DNA from: Bacteroidota bacterium
Lineage (GTDB): Bacteria > Bacteroidota > Bacteroidia > Bacteroidales > GCA-2711565
Length of the DNA stretch: 64,000 nt
Assembly (NCBI GenBank): GCA_018816945.1
Contig: JAHIVC010000062.1
Location: forward strand, 1-64,000
Direction: 5' to 3'
In this document: positions 46,765 through 56,583 of the stretch, in pieces
How the letters are laid out: each line of letters opens with the position of its first letter
Position numbering within the stretch: position 1 is the first letter of the stretch
The notes under the pieces: generated by a model
The model's database searches: none
The model's input: only the letters and a program-made list of their open reading frames with translations
What the model was told of the DNA's origin: nothing
Program-made: the position numbers and the translations under genes

Positions 46765-47910
46765 TTATTGTATCCCAAACCATTCGAGCGCTGCTTTAAA
46801 AGCGGTAGGATCAACAAAATGACCACCTGCAAAGTCATGAAAATTAACCTCATAGCCATTCTTTTTTAAGATTTTTTTGGCCTCATTGGCATTCTTTATG
46901 TGATCCTCCTTACCATGCGCAATAAATACCTTTAATTTATTACCTTTAACAATATCTTCATCCGAAAGAAACCATGAATATTTTTTAGTATCGGGCAAAC
47001 GGGCACCGAAACAAATGATCCCTTCAAATTCATCAGGGTTTTTAATTCCAGTAACATATGCATATCCTCCACCTTGCGAAAACCCCATTATATATGATTT
47101 TTCGATTTTATATTTTTCTCTGACATATTTCTTAACATTAACAATGAATTGGGAGCTCAAGTTGTCGGCTCGCTTATATAAATCTATGTCCTCAACACGA
47201 ATATCCCAGGAATATGCATTAGGTCGAACGCTAACATCAGAATAAGCATTATACGGGCCCTCCGGCATCACGAAAATGAATGAATGCTTTTCAAAATATG
47301 CCCAAAGTTTTGTGAATTCCTCTGTAGTACCACCAAATCCATGCATACCAATGACTAAGGGATATGATACTTCAGGCTGATAATTTTCAGGTAACAATAC
47401 ACGGCATTTAATGAGTTTTTCCCCTTTTACATAAATATTTTCGCCCAAACTCTTTCCTGCATTCAAAACGGCTTGATATCGGTTAAAAAATTCAGGATTT
47501 TGCTGTAATTGGTTAAATGCCTCATCTTTACGTATGAAAGTAAAGTCATTGAAGCCATTATTGATAGCAAGTATCAAAAAATTAGCTGCATAACCCGCCT
47601 GACCGAGATATGCATAACACCTTGCCAGATCATAACAAGCACTTGCATCGCTCATGCTTCGACTTACGATATATAAGTAAAAGCGTGCTGCAGTTTCATA
47701 ATCCTTATTAAGCATTAAAAAATATGCCTGATGTTTCAAATCCACCAAATCTATTTGGGCAAGTTCAGTCAGGTCAAAAGTATATGGGTTAATTTTAAAA
47801 ACTTTGGGATACTTCTCCTGCAAATTTTTTGTTTCTTGAGCATGCAGAGATTGGAAACCTGAAATGATCAACAGGAATAAAACTGCAAATTTTTCGAAAT
47901 TTTTTATCAT
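46765..47910 (-). CDS. Exported alpha/beta-hydrolase (esterase type) with helical repeat
   Basis: A 381-residue protein with a signal peptide (1-~25, ending LHAQ). Residues ~50-140 contain TPR-like helices (AYFLMLNKDYETAARFY, ASACYDLARCYAYLGQAGYAAN). The catalytic domain (~155-380) is an alpha/beta-hydrolase of the phospholipase/carboxylesterase or Esterase_PHB group: the oxyanion region VIGMHGFGG, the nucleophile in MGFSQGGG, an aspartate in HGKEDHIKN and the histidine in AGGHFVDP. The exact substrate is unknown. It lies between M28 and M20 peptidase genes. Confidence 0.88.
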   Translation of the reverse strand: MIKNFEKFAVLFLLIISGFQSLHAQETKNLQEKYPKVFKINPYTFDLTELAQIDLVDLKHQAYFLMLNKDYETAARFYLYIVSRSMSDASACYDLARCYAYLGQAGYAANFLILAINNGFNDFTFIRKDEAFNQLQQNPEFFNRYQAVLNAGKSLGENIYVKGEKLIKCRVLLPENYQPEVSYPLVIGMHGFGGTTEEFTKLWAYFEKHSFIFVMPEGPYNAYSDVSVRPNAYSWDIRVEDIDLYKRADNLSSQFIVNVKKYVREKYKIEKSYIMGFSQGGGYAYVTGIKNPDEFEGIICFGARLPDTKKYSWFLSDEDIVKGNKLKVFIAHGKEDHIKNANEAKKILKKNGYEVNFHDFAGGHFVDPTAFKAALEWFGIQ

Positions 47911-47945
47911 AGAACAATTTGTTGATGACTTATCAACAGCATGAT

Positions 47946-49478
47946 TTAGATTTTTTCGGTAAGCAAAGCAACAATAGTTTTAATCCCATCTATGTAATTG
48001 CCTAACCTCAAATTTTCATTTGGTCCATGCTGATTGTTATCTAAATTAACCATTGGAAGAATTACAGCCTCGATCCCTAGTTTACTTATAAACGCTGATA
48101 TCGGCACCGTACCCCCTGTTGTTCTCACCCTTACCGGCTGTTCTTCAAATGCTTTTATCAATGATCGGTTCACCCATTTCCCTATTTCCGAGTCAAATTC
48201 GGTTCTGAAAGCTAAATTTTCGAACCCTGAATTAAACATCGCGATTTTTGGATATTTAGCCCGCTCCTGATCGTTAGGAAGATGATTAATTACATAAAAA
48301 CCCTGTCCTTCAATGTGTTTTTTTACTAAATTGATCAGTCTTACCGGATTACTTTCAACCACTAACCTAATATCCAGCGCAGCAGTTGCCGTAGTTGGAA
48401 CAATAGTTCTGGCCTCAGAGCCAACCCATCCGGATGACATTCCTCGAATATTTAGTGAAGGATATTGCAAGGATTGTTGATAATCGGCTCCTACCCTGTC
48501 TGGTATTGCGATCCCCAGATTTTGATTGATTTCATTTATGTCATCAGGTACTTGTGCCAATATTTCTAAAGTTTTTTTATCCATCTTAATTCCATCATAA
48601 AAGCCGGGAATAATTACCTTGCCTTCATCATCCTTCATTGTGGCTAATAATTTAGCCAGGCTTAAAGCAGGGTTTGGCGCATAATTTCCATAATGGCCGC
48701 TGTGCTGTGCATTCTTTGGGCCAAAAATCGTAATCTCGACAGAAGCTAAACCCCTGCAACCGAAGAAAATACTTGGCTTATTACTGATATGTCGGGGTCC
48801 ATCAAGAATTAGCATCATGTCTGAAGCTAAAAGATCATGGTAATTATCAACAATGTCAGGCAAATTTGGGGAGCCCATTTCCTCTTCACTATCCAATATT
48901 ACTTTTATATTAAAAGCCGGCTTATGATTATTTGCATTTAATATATCAAGTGCAGAAAGCAGCATATTTATTGGTGATTTATCATCCGACGATGAACGAC
49001 AGAAAAACCGCAATTCTTCATCAGGGGCATATTGCAAAAGATTCCAATCCACTATATCCCATCCACCCGCTTGATTTTTTTGTTTTAAAACCGGGGTGTA
49101 AGGATTCGGCTGTAACCATTTTGAAGAATCAACAGGCTGCCCATCGAAATGCATATAAAAAAGTACCGTTTTAAGATTCGAATCAATCGCTTTTTCTGCA
49201 AATAGTGATGGGTTTCCCTTCGATTTTAAAACAACAGTATTAAAATTCCGCTTCTTGAAAGCTTCTTCGAGCCATTGCATGTTTTCCAAAATTTGGTTCT
49301 CAAAATGCGAATCATTGGGGATACTCAAAAACGCTTTCAATTCAGAAAAAGATTTTTGCAAATGAGGCTGAACCCATTCATTAATCAAAGCTTTATTAAT
49401 ATGTTGGGTATAAACTGCTGTTGATAATGAAAGCGAAAGGGCCAGAACCAGAGAGAAAACTTTTACACGAATACGCAT
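47946..49478 (-). CDS. Exported M20-family metallopeptidase
   Basis: A 510-residue M20 peptidase with a signal peptide (1-~24, SLVLALSLSLSTAVYT). Metal ligands are visible in MHFDGQP (~109-115), the SSDDKSP bridge (~161-167), LDSEEEMGSPN (~205-215), and a late NQHGPNEN histidine. A dimerisation domain lies between (~240-370). It likely cuts dipeptides or removes N-terminal residues in the periplasm or outside. It is near the M1 gene but divergent from it, with 110 bp between the M20 start and the M1 start. Confidence 0.92.
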   Translation of the reverse strand: MRIRVKVFSLVLALSLSLSTAVYTQHINKALINEWVQPHLQKSFSELKAFLSIPNDSHFENQILENMQWLEEAFKKRNFNTVVLKSKGNPSLFAEKAIDSNLKTVLFYMHFDGQPVDSSKWLQPNPYTPVLKQKNQAGGWDIVDWNLLQYAPDEELRFFCRSSSDDKSPINMLLSALDILNANNHKPAFNIKVILDSEEEMGSPNLPDIVDNYHDLLASDMMLILDGPRHISNKPSIFFGCRGLASVEITIFGPKNAQHSGHYGNYAPNPALSLAKLLATMKDDEGKVIIPGFYDGIKMDKKTLEILAQVPDDINEINQNLGIAIPDRVGADYQQSLQYPSLNIRGMSSGWVGSEARTIVPTTATAALDIRLVVESNPVRLINLVKKHIEGQGFYVINHLPNDQERAKYPKIAMFNSGFENLAFRTEFDSEIGKWVNRSLIKAFEEQPVRVRTTGGTVPISAFISKLGIEAVILPMVNLDNNQHGPNENLRLGNYIDGIKTIVALLTEKI

Positions 49479-49588
49479 AACAGATATTGTTTAAATGAAT
49501 ATTAAATTAACGGATTTCTTATTTCTTCAAATATAGAATTTAAATGCAAAAATGGCTACTTTTAAGGGTTGAAATAAAAGCCTGTTTT

Positions 49589-52180
49589 ATGAAAAAAGTA
49601 TCATATTATAGTATGGCGATCATATTAAGTGGAATAATCTTAATAGCCTGCAACAAATCCCAAGAAATCGAAATAGTACACGGAGTTTCAAAAACCATTG
49701 CTGATCATAGAACCCAAAGTATTTCAAATCCCGAATATAAATTACACTTTTCAATTCCTGATTCACTTCACCAAACGATAGAGGCAAATATGTCTGTTTC
49801 ATTAGAATTGAATGATTTGTCCCATCCTCTTCTTCTTGATTTTAGTGCCCCGCCTGAGTATATTAAGGAAGTAAATGCAAATAATAACGCCGGATTTGAA
49901 ATGCAAAACGGCCATCTCGTTATTCCAATTTCATCCTTAAAAAAAGGATTAAATAGAATAAATATCGTTTTCAGGGCCGGGGAAACATCATTAAACAGGA
50001 ACAAAGAATTTTTGTACACGCTATTTGTCCCCGATCGTGCATCAACTGCTTTCCCCTGTTTTGATCAGCCCAATATGAAAGCCAAATATACCCTTGAGCT
50101 TAGCATACCTAAAGGCTGGACTGCCGTTTCGAATGCACCTGCTAACAATACAATACTTGATGAAAAAAATGCGCGGAAAACAATTTTTTTCGATAAAACA
50201 GATAAATTAAGTACCTATCTGTTTTCGTTTGTGGCAGGGAAGTTTGAGCAAATTACCAGAAATACCGACGGAAGGCAAATGACCATGCTTCATCGGGAGC
50301 CTGATTCAAATCTGGTAGCGCGAAATGTGGATGAGATTTTCAGTTTACATGCCAAAGCATTAAATTGGCTAGAAGATTATACCCAGATAAAATATCCCTT
50401 TAAAAAATTTGATTTTGTTGCCATTCCATTTTTTCAATATGGAGGGATGGAACATGCAGGTGCAATTCAATACCGTGCAAATTCATTATTTCTTGAAAAA
50501 AACGCAACCCAAAATCAAAAATTGGCCCGTGCAGGTTTAATCTCACACGAAACAGCCCACATGTGGTTTGGCGACTATGTTACCATGAAATGGTTTGATG
50601 ATGTTTGGCTGAAGGAGGTTTTTGCCGGGTTTATGTCCGATAAAATCATTAACCCTAGTTTCCCCGAGGTTAACCATGATCTTAAATTTTTGCTTTCTCA
50701 TTATCCGGCAGCTTATGAAATCGATCGAACTTTAGGCGCAAATCCCATTGGTCAGCAACTGGAAAACATGAAAGATGCCGGTGCCTTATATGGCAATATT
50801 ATCTATCATAAGGCCCCAATTGTGATGAGACATTTGGAGAGTTTAATGGGTGCCGAAAAATTACGATCAGGGTTACAGGAATATTTGAAAAATTACGCAT
50901 TTGGTGATGCAACCTGGGATCAATTAATTGAAATTTTAAATAAACAAACAGAATTTGACTTAATAAAATGGAGCAATATTTGGGTAAAAGAGGCCGGAAT
51001 GCCGATTATTAAAACTCATATTGAAATTGAATCCAATAGAATAAAAACAGCAACAATCAGCCAAAGTGACCCTGCCGGTAAAAACAGGGTTTGGCCTCAA
51101 CAATTAGAATTTGAATTATACTATGATAATCCTGAAAAAAATAAGGTCTTTGATATCAATTTTGACGCGTTAAAAGTAGGACTGAATCAGACAACAAATA
51201 TGGATGTTCCATTGATGATAACACCTAACAGCAAAGGTAACGCTTATGCTTATTTCGAATTGGATGAAACCAGTAAACAGTACCTGCTCAACAATATTAA
51301 TTCATTTAAGGACCCGCTTAAACGGGGGATTGCCTGGATAACCCTTTGGGAGAATATGTTGAATTTAAATATAGACAAAACTCAACTTTACCAACTTCAA
51401 CTAAATTCACTGGATGTCGAAACCAATCCGCTGTTAATTGGTAAGATTCTGGCTCAAACCGGTACCATTTACTGGCAATTTTTTTCTAAGGAGGAAAGGC
51501 AGGAATGGACTGCCAAATCGGAAGAAAAACTGTGGAATTTAATAAATAGCACGAATGATCCCGGACTTAAAAAGAATTATTTTGACAGCTACCAGGATAT
51601 TGCCCTGAGTGCTGAAGCCCTTATGAAATTATTTGATATTTGGGAAGGTAAAACAGCAATTAAAGGCTTGGAATTATCGGATAATAATAAAACCGTACTG
51701 GCCTATATCTTGGCTCTAAAAATCCCTGATCAAAGCAAAGATATTCTCCTTAAACAACTAGATCGGATAAAGAATGAGGACCGTAAAGACGAGATCAGGT
51801 TTGTGATGCCTTCTTTATCAAATGTTGATAAGGAACGAGATTTGTTTTTCCAGAGTTTGCGAAGCCCTATAAACCGTGAACATGAGCGATGGGTCGTAAC
51901 CTCATTGAATTATCTGAATCACCCTTTACGTGCCGAATATTCAATAAAATATTTGAAAGTGAGCCTGGAACTTTTACAGGAAATTCAGTTAACGGGTGAT
52001 ATCTTTTTCCCTAAACAATGGTTAGATGCCGTGCTTGGTGGATATCAGTCGAAAAAAGCGGCAGATATTGTAAATGAATTTCTGCAAGATCATCCGGATT
52101 ATCCCGAAAACTTGAAGGCCAAAATATTACAATCAGCTGATTTTGTTTTCAGATCACAGAATCTGGTTCAACAAAAATAA
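49589..52180 (+). CDS. M1-family aminopeptidase lipoprotein
   Basis: About 863 residues. I start at Met16 of the longest frame, because it gives a clean lipoprotein signal (MKKVSYYSMAIILSGIILIAC). The exopeptidase motif GGMEHAGAIQY and the zinc site HETAH with the third ligand glutamate 18 residues later (WLKE) are all present, so it is an active M1 metalloenzyme by sequence. N-terminal beta domain, catalytic domain and C-terminal helical domain are all present. It would release N-terminal residues from peptides outside the cytosol, complementing the M28 and M20 enzymes. Confidence 0.94.
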   Translation: MKKVSYYSMAIILSGIILIACNKSQEIEIVHGVSKTIADHRTQSISNPEYKLHFSIPDSLHQTIEANMSVSLELNDLSHPLLLDFSAPPEYIKEVNANNNAGFEMQNGHLVIPISSLKKGLNRINIVFRAGETSLNRNKEFLYTLFVPDRASTAFPCFDQPNMKAKYTLELSIPKGWTAVSNAPANNTILDEKNARKTIFFDKTDKLSTYLFSFVAGKFEQITRNTDGRQMTMLHREPDSNLVARNVDEIFSLHAKALNWLEDYTQIKYPFKKFDFVAIPFFQYGGMEHAGAIQYRANSLFLEKNATQNQKLARAGLISHETAHMWFGDYVTMKWFDDVWLKEVFAGFMSDKIINPSFPEVNHDLKFLLSHYPAAYEIDRTLGANPIGQQLENMKDAGALYGNIIYHKAPIVMRHLESLMGAEKLRSGLQEYLKNYAFGDATWDQLIEILNKQTEFDLIKWSNIWVKEAGMPIIKTHIEIESNRIKTATISQSDPAGKNRVWPQQLEFELYYDNPEKNKVFDINFDALKVGLNQTTNMDVPLMITPNSKGNAYAYFELDETSKQYLLNNINSFKDPLKRGIAWITLWENMLNLNIDKTQLYQLQLNSLDVETNPLLIGKILAQTGTIYWQFFSKEERQEWTAKSEEKLWNLINSTNDPGLKKNYFDSYQDIALSAEALMKLFDIWEGKTAIKGLELSDNNKTVLAYILALKIPDQSKDILLKQLDRIKNEDRKDEIRFVMPSLSNVDKERDLFFQSLRSPINREHERWVVTSLNYLNHPLRAEYSIKYLKVSLELLQEIQLTGDIFFPKQWLDAVLGGYQSKKAADIVNEFLQDHPDYPENLKAKILQSADFVFRSQNLVQQK

Positions 52181-52270
52181 ATGGAAGTTTTAAAAAATTG
52201 GAAACTCTTCATTTACCTTAAATGGTACTTTTTAATTGACTTTTCCAGATTGAAAAAAATAGAAGCCAAC

Positions 52271-52312
52271 AGCTAAAAGCTAACAGCTAACAGCTAACAG
52301 CTAACAGCTAAA
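52271..52312. repeat. Heptamer tandem repeat (AGCTAAC)
   Basis: Six tandem 7-bp units: AGCTAAA, four AGCTAAC, then AGCTAAA, starting at 52271. The array ends 3 bp before the corA stop codon (52316-52318), in the gap between convergent genes. A slippage-prone satellite; 7 is not a multiple of three. It may vary in copy number between strains. Confidence 0.9.
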
Positions 52313-52315
52313 ACA

Positions 52316-53380
52316 CTATAACCAGCGCTTTCGTTTAAAGAACATGATCATGATAAAAATAACGGCAAGCATAACTCCCCATACGGCAAAATAGCCGTAT
52401 TGCCAATGAAGCTCAGGCATGTTATCGAAATTCATGCCATAAACACCGGCAATAAAGGTGAGTGGGATAAAAATAGTTGCGATGATGGTTAAGATCTTCA
52501 TGATTTGATTCATCTTATTACTCACGCCTGATAAGTAAAGTTCCATGATGCTTGCGAGTCTATCCCGCTCTGAATCTATGGTTTCGTTCACCTGGATCAG
52601 ATGTTCGTAAACATCTCTTAAATAACGAATAGTGTCCGGCTTAACAAATTCGTTCCCATCTTTTTGCAGGCTTGAAACAGCCTCTCGTAAGGGCATAACT
52701 GATTTGCGAAGATTTACAAATTGCTTTTTCAAATGCTGTATTTCTTGCAAGGTTTCTTTATCCTGATTATTCATTACCTTTTCTTCCAGCTTTTCAATGA
52801 CATCAGTTAAATGTTCAGTCACAAAAAAGTAGTTATCAACTACTGTATCTATCAAGCGATACATTAAATAATCAGTCCCTTTATGCCTGATATTTCCTTT
52901 TTTCTCTTTTATTCGTTGTCGAATTGTATCAAAAACATCACCTTCCTTCTCCTGGAACGAGATTACCCAATTTTTGCCCAGAACAAGGCTAATCTGTTCC
53001 GAAACAACATATTTTCCATCTTTACTTATTTCAAACATTTGAAGGGCAAGAAACAGATAATCATCAAATTCTTCAACTTTGGGACGATGACTCGTATTTA
53101 GTACATCTTCAAGCAAAAGCGGATGCAGTCCATAATGTTGGCCAATCTTCCCGATAGCTTCCGTATCATGCAACCCATCAATGTTAATCCAACTCACGGA
53201 AGAGGTATCTTTGTATGGAAAGCATTCCTCAATTGTTTTGCAATTGACTTCCGAAAAATTCGTTTCGTTGTAATCAATAACCGTGACTTTTATTTTGTTG
53301 GCTTTGCGTGTCCCGATGTGAACCAAGGCTCCCGGAGGTAAACCAGCTTTTTTGGATAATGATTTTGGATTTTCATTCAT
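52316..53380 (-). CDS. corA: CorA-family magnesium/cobalt transporter
   Basis: A 354-residue divalent cation channel. The N-terminal cytosolic domain (~1-250) is alpha/beta then long helices; the two C-terminal helices (~293-313, 325-345) surround the signature YGMNF (~317-321) and the following MPELHW loop. It imports Mg2+ down the membrane potential as a pentamer. The last residues (KRKRWL) are basic, as usual. It is a single gene with a heptamer repeat right after it. Confidence 0.96.
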   Translation of the reverse strand: MNENPKSLSKKAGLPPGALVHIGTRKANKIKVTVIDYNETNFSEVNCKTIEECFPYKDTSSVSWINIDGLHDTEAIGKIGQHYGLHPLLLEDVLNTSHRPKVEEFDDYLFLALQMFEISKDGKYVVSEQISLVLGKNWVISFQEKEGDVFDTIRQRIKEKKGNIRHKGTDYLMYRLIDTVVDNYFFVTEHLTDVIEKLEEKVMNNQDKETLQEIQHLKKQFVNLRKSVMPLREAVSSLQKDGNEFVKPDTIRYLRDVYEHLIQVNETIDSERDRLASIMELYLSGVSNKMNQIMKILTIIATIFIPLTFIAGVYGMNFDNMPELHWQYGYFAVWGVMLAVIFIMIMFFKRKRWL

Positions 53381-53451
53381 TTGTCATCATTTTTCAATTA
53401 GTTAAATGTACTAAATTTTAATCTGATGTTTGAAAAATGAAGGATCATACA

Positions 53452-53483
53452 TTTGGGCTTAATTAAAAAATCAATTACATTTG
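53452..53483 (+). promoter_or_regulatory. Candidate promoter for the methyltransferase gene
   Basis: TTTG at 53452-53455 and TACATTTG at 53476-53483, 20 bp apart, fit the Bacteroidota consensus on the + strand, 133 bp before the gene start at 53616. Confidence 0.5.
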
Positions 53484-53615
53484 AGTACTAGTATTTCCTA
53501 AGTATATACACCATTAATAAATCAATGATGGTATTGATTATAGGCACCTCCTGGAACTTGGATTCATATCTTGTGATTTTTAATAAATAGTTCAATAAAT
53601 AAGATGCCTTAAAAA

Positions 53616-54254
53616 ATGAAAACCCGTCAACTTAAAGAGCAGAAATTCTGGGATAAATTTGCCCGTTATTATGATTTATTTATCAAAAAAACGCTAGGCA
53701 AAACCTATGAAGTTATCTTAGAAAATATAGATACAGCGCTTTATCCCAATCAAAATGTTTTGGAAATTGGCACGGGAACAGGAATTATTCCTTTTACAAT
53801 TTGCACCAAAGTAAATTCCGTAGTTGCTACAGATATTTCGCCCGAAATGATCCTGATTGCCAAACAAAAGCAAAGCGAATTACACATCAAAAATATTGAT
53901 TTTCAGGTCCAGGATGCTTATCAATTAAGCATCGCCGATCATTCGTTCGATCTGGTAATTGCTTCCAATATCTTACACCTACTTTATGAACCTGAACAAC
54001 CCATCAGCGAAATTAAAAGAGTGATGAAAGATGATGGAATTTTTATTGCTCCTACTTTTTGTGTTGGCGAAAGCCTGAAAAGCAAAATCATCTCAAGCAT
54101 TGCTGGTGCACTGAGCGGTTTTAAAATTGTGAACAAATGGTGCATCAATGATTTTAAAAGTGTGTTAATTGACAATGGATTTGAAATTAAAAAATTTGTG
54201 AAAGTTGAAGGTAGATTCCCACTTGTCTATGTTGTAATGAAAAAATCCTCCTGA
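53616..54254 (+). CDS. Class I SAM-dependent methyltransferase (UbiE-like)
   Basis: A 212-residue soluble methyltransferase. SAM contacts: VLEIGTGTGIIPF (motif I, ~49-61), VATDISPEMILIAK (~70-83), and FDLVIASNILHLLYEP (~110-125). The layout is that of Methyltransf_11/UbiE-like enzymes. Members act on quinones, lipids or small molecules, and this copy's substrate is not known. It is 27 bp from a DUF2007 gene on the same strand, so the two may be co-transcribed. Confidence 0.87.
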   Translation: MKTRQLKEQKFWDKFARYYDLFIKKTLGKTYEVILENIDTALYPNQNVLEIGTGTGIIPFTICTKVNSVVATDISPEMILIAKQKQSELHIKNIDFQVQDAYQLSIADHSFDLVIASNILHLLYEPEQPISEIKRVMKDDGIFIAPTFCVGESLKSKIISSIAGALSGFKIVNKWCINDFKSVLIDNGFEIKKFVKVEGRFPLVYVVMKKSS

Positions 54255-54281
54255 TTTTTTATATTTTTAGAAAAGCAACTA

Positions 54282-54677
54282 ATGAAAACAATCGCAATAG
54301 CTACTTGTAAAGATGCAATTGAGGCCAATTTCATCAAGAACAAACTTGAACTAGCAGGCATTGACAGTTTTCTTACAAATGAAAATGCTGCAACTTTATT
54401 ACCTCATCTTTTTATGGGTTCAAATTCTGGAGTTCAAATTTTTATTAATGATTCAGACATCGAGGAAGCTAAAAAAATTGTTGATTTACATTTGGGCAAC
54501 AACGAAATACACATCGTTTGCCCAAAGTGTAGTTCGAAAAACGTGACTGTAAGTTTAGGAAAAAATAAACTCCATAATTTCTTTAAAATATTCATTTCAC
54601 TCTTTGCGAACACTGCACCGCAAAGCAATTTTTACAGTTATAGATGCACGGACTGTAAAGCCGAATTTAAAATTTGA
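54282..54677 (+). CDS. DUF2007 domain protein with zinc ribbon
   Basis: A 131-residue protein. Residues ~1-70 match DUF2007 (start TIAIATCKDAIEANFIKNKLELAGI; IFINDSDIEEAKKIVD), a small alpha/beta domain proposed as a signal-transducing partner. The rest contains CPKC and CTDC pairs, a likely zinc ribbon, around a hydrophobic stretch (NFFKIFISLFA) that may touch the membrane. Function is unknown. It lies just before the second two-component pair. Confidence 0.82.
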   Translation: MKTIAIATCKDAIEANFIKNKLELAGIDSFLTNENAATLLPHLFMGSNSGVQIFINDSDIEEAKKIVDLHLGNNEIHIVCPKCSSKNVTVSLGKNKLHNFFKIFISLFANTAPQSNFYSYRCTDCKAEFKI

Positions 54678-54778
54678 CGCATTTTATTGGTCCAATAGCC
54701 GGAAATATATTACGCGATGTAGTTCTTTCTTTATATTTGTTGATATTGGATTGCATATTTATTGATCAATAAGTTAAC

Positions 54779-56575
54779 ATGAAGAAAAGTACTTCCATTG
54801 TAAAAAAATTAATCATCTATTTTTTATTACTAAATATTTTTACTGTAATCGTAGTAGGTTCTTACTCCTATTATCGGGCGAAAGATGCTTTGGTAGAAAG
54901 GACATTTGATCAACTAACCTCTTTACGGATTGAAAAAAAATACAGGATTGAACGATTTTTCGAAGATCGCATGTTGGATGTCAACCTCGTTTCAAAATCG
55001 GAAGATGTGAAAAACATCATTCAACTGCTGAATAATAATTTGCCGAATCATGATAATGATACACTTATAAAGCAGGAATACGACAATTTTTTACGAAAAC
55101 ATTTTTTATCGGCTAATTATTATAAACGATTTTTTGTGATAAATCAGTCAGGGCAAGCTGTTTCCTTTATAGCATTATTTGATGAAACCACGCGAATGGA
55201 TTATGGTGCGGTGGAGCAATTGCCCATCAATAATTTGTACCATAAAATTAACTTCAGTTCAGGCATTTCAATTGAAGATTACAAATTGGATTCAACAACA
55301 AATCTTCCCAGTATATTTATTGGAACACAGGTGACAGATAATTCAGGGAATCAAGGTGGCACGGTTGTCATTGAAATAGATATTGATGCCATCAACTCTA
55401 TCATGTACGAAAACAATCCTCACAACGGATTAGGAAAGTCTGGGGAATCATATCTTGTTGGAAGCGACTCACTGATGCGTAGCACCTCTCGTTTTCAGGA
55501 CAATGCAATTTTTAAGACTTTTGTCCGAACTACGGGTTTTAAAAAAGCGGTTAATGGGGAAACGGGTACAGAGGTGATCAAAGATTATCGGGATATTTCG
55601 GTTTTAAGCTCCTATAGCAAAGTAGATATTCCTATTCTTAACTGGGCCATTCTGGCAGAGATTGACGAAAAAGAAGCTATGATCCCCATTGATTCCATCC
55701 GAAATAATATTCTTTATTTAAGCGTACTGATGTCGCTGCTTTTATTTGCTTTTGTCTATATCATCGCTAAACGAATAAGCTTGCCCATTGTTAAATTGAA
55801 ACATGCGGCACAGAATATTACAAATGGAAATTATGATGTTATCGTCGAAGATATTGTTAGCAACGATGAAATTGGAAGTTTAGTAGATGCATTTAACGAG
55901 ATGTCGGCAAAGATTAAGGAGCAGACGGAAAACTTGAAATTAGAGCGATCGATGCGCGTGAGCTCCATGATCGATGGGCAAGAACTCGAACGTCAAAGAT
56001 TGTCGCGGGAATTGCATGATGGGCTCGGACAGTCGATTCTTGCAATTAAGATGCGATTAGAACGCACTGCAACTTCCTCTCCAGAAAGGACAAAGATAAT
56101 TATGGCTGAAGTTCAGGAACTTTTTGCCAATACCATTAATGAGGTTCGGAGCATTTCCAATAATTTAATGCCCGCTATATTAAATGAATTTGGTTTGGTT
56201 GATGCACTTTCAAATCTATGTCGTGAGATTTCGGACAGTTCAGGAATTGCGATAGAATTCAATCATAAACAATTTTCGATCAAAGTTGAAGATAAAATAA
56301 ACACTTATCTATACCGAATCTCTCAGGAAGCACTGAGTAATATCATTAAACATTCTAATGCAAAATCTGCAAAAATTGAATTAATCGCAGACGCAGAACG
56401 GGTGTATTTAAATATTTCGGACGATGGCTCCGGCTTTTGTTATAAAGAGGGCAGGAAATTATGCGGGAACGGAATTTCAAACATGAAAGAAAGAGTACAT
56501 TTGTTAAATGGCGAAATTGATCTAATTACAAACAAAAAAGAAGGAACTAAAATAAAAATTGGGATTCCAATTTAA
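54779..56575 (+). CDS. Membrane sensor histidine kinase (Cache - HAMP - HisKA_3)
   Basis: A 598-residue kinase. Helix TM1 is ~11-31; residues ~35-305 form an extracytoplasmic sensor resembling Cache/PAS-type domains (SYLVGSDSLMRSTSRF, GYSYSKVDIPILNWAILAEI-like end); TM2 is ~311-331; HAMP ~332-385; the HisKA_3 domain has His413 in SRELHDGLGQSI; the HATPase domain closes it. It senses a small ligand outside and signals to the regulator encoded 8 bp later. It is a NarX/LiaS-like class. A TATATTTG box at 54732-54739 may be its promoter. Confidence 0.92.
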   Translation: MKKSTSIVKKLIIYFLLLNIFTVIVVGSYSYYRAKDALVERTFDQLTSLRIEKKYRIERFFEDRMLDVNLVSKSEDVKNIIQLLNNNLPNHDNDTLIKQEYDNFLRKHFLSANYYKRFFVINQSGQAVSFIALFDETTRMDYGAVEQLPINNLYHKINFSSGISIEDYKLDSTTNLPSIFIGTQVTDNSGNQGGTVVIEIDIDAINSIMYENNPHNGLGKSGESYLVGSDSLMRSTSRFQDNAIFKTFVRTTGFKKAVNGETGTEVIKDYRDISVLSSYSKVDIPILNWAILAEIDEKEAMIPIDSIRNNILYLSVLMSLLLFAFVYIIAKRISLPIVKLKHAAQNITNGNYDVIVEDIVSNDEIGSLVDAFNEMSAKIKEQTENLKLERSMRVSSMIDGQELERQRLSRELHDGLGQSILAIKMRLERTATSSPERTKIIMAEVQELFANTINEVRSISNNLMPAILNEFGLVDALSNLCREISDSSGIAIEFNHKQFSIKVEDKINTYLYRISQEALSNIIKHSNAKSAKIELIADAERVYLNISDDGSGFCYKEGRKLCGNGISNMKERVHLLNGEIDLITNKKEGTKIKIGIPI

Positions 56576-56583
56576 GTTAAGCT

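Noticed and set aside
52271-52312. Possible CRISPR array at the heptamer repeats
   Set aside because: Units are 7 bp with no spacers; no cas genes are near. It is a simple tandem repeat.
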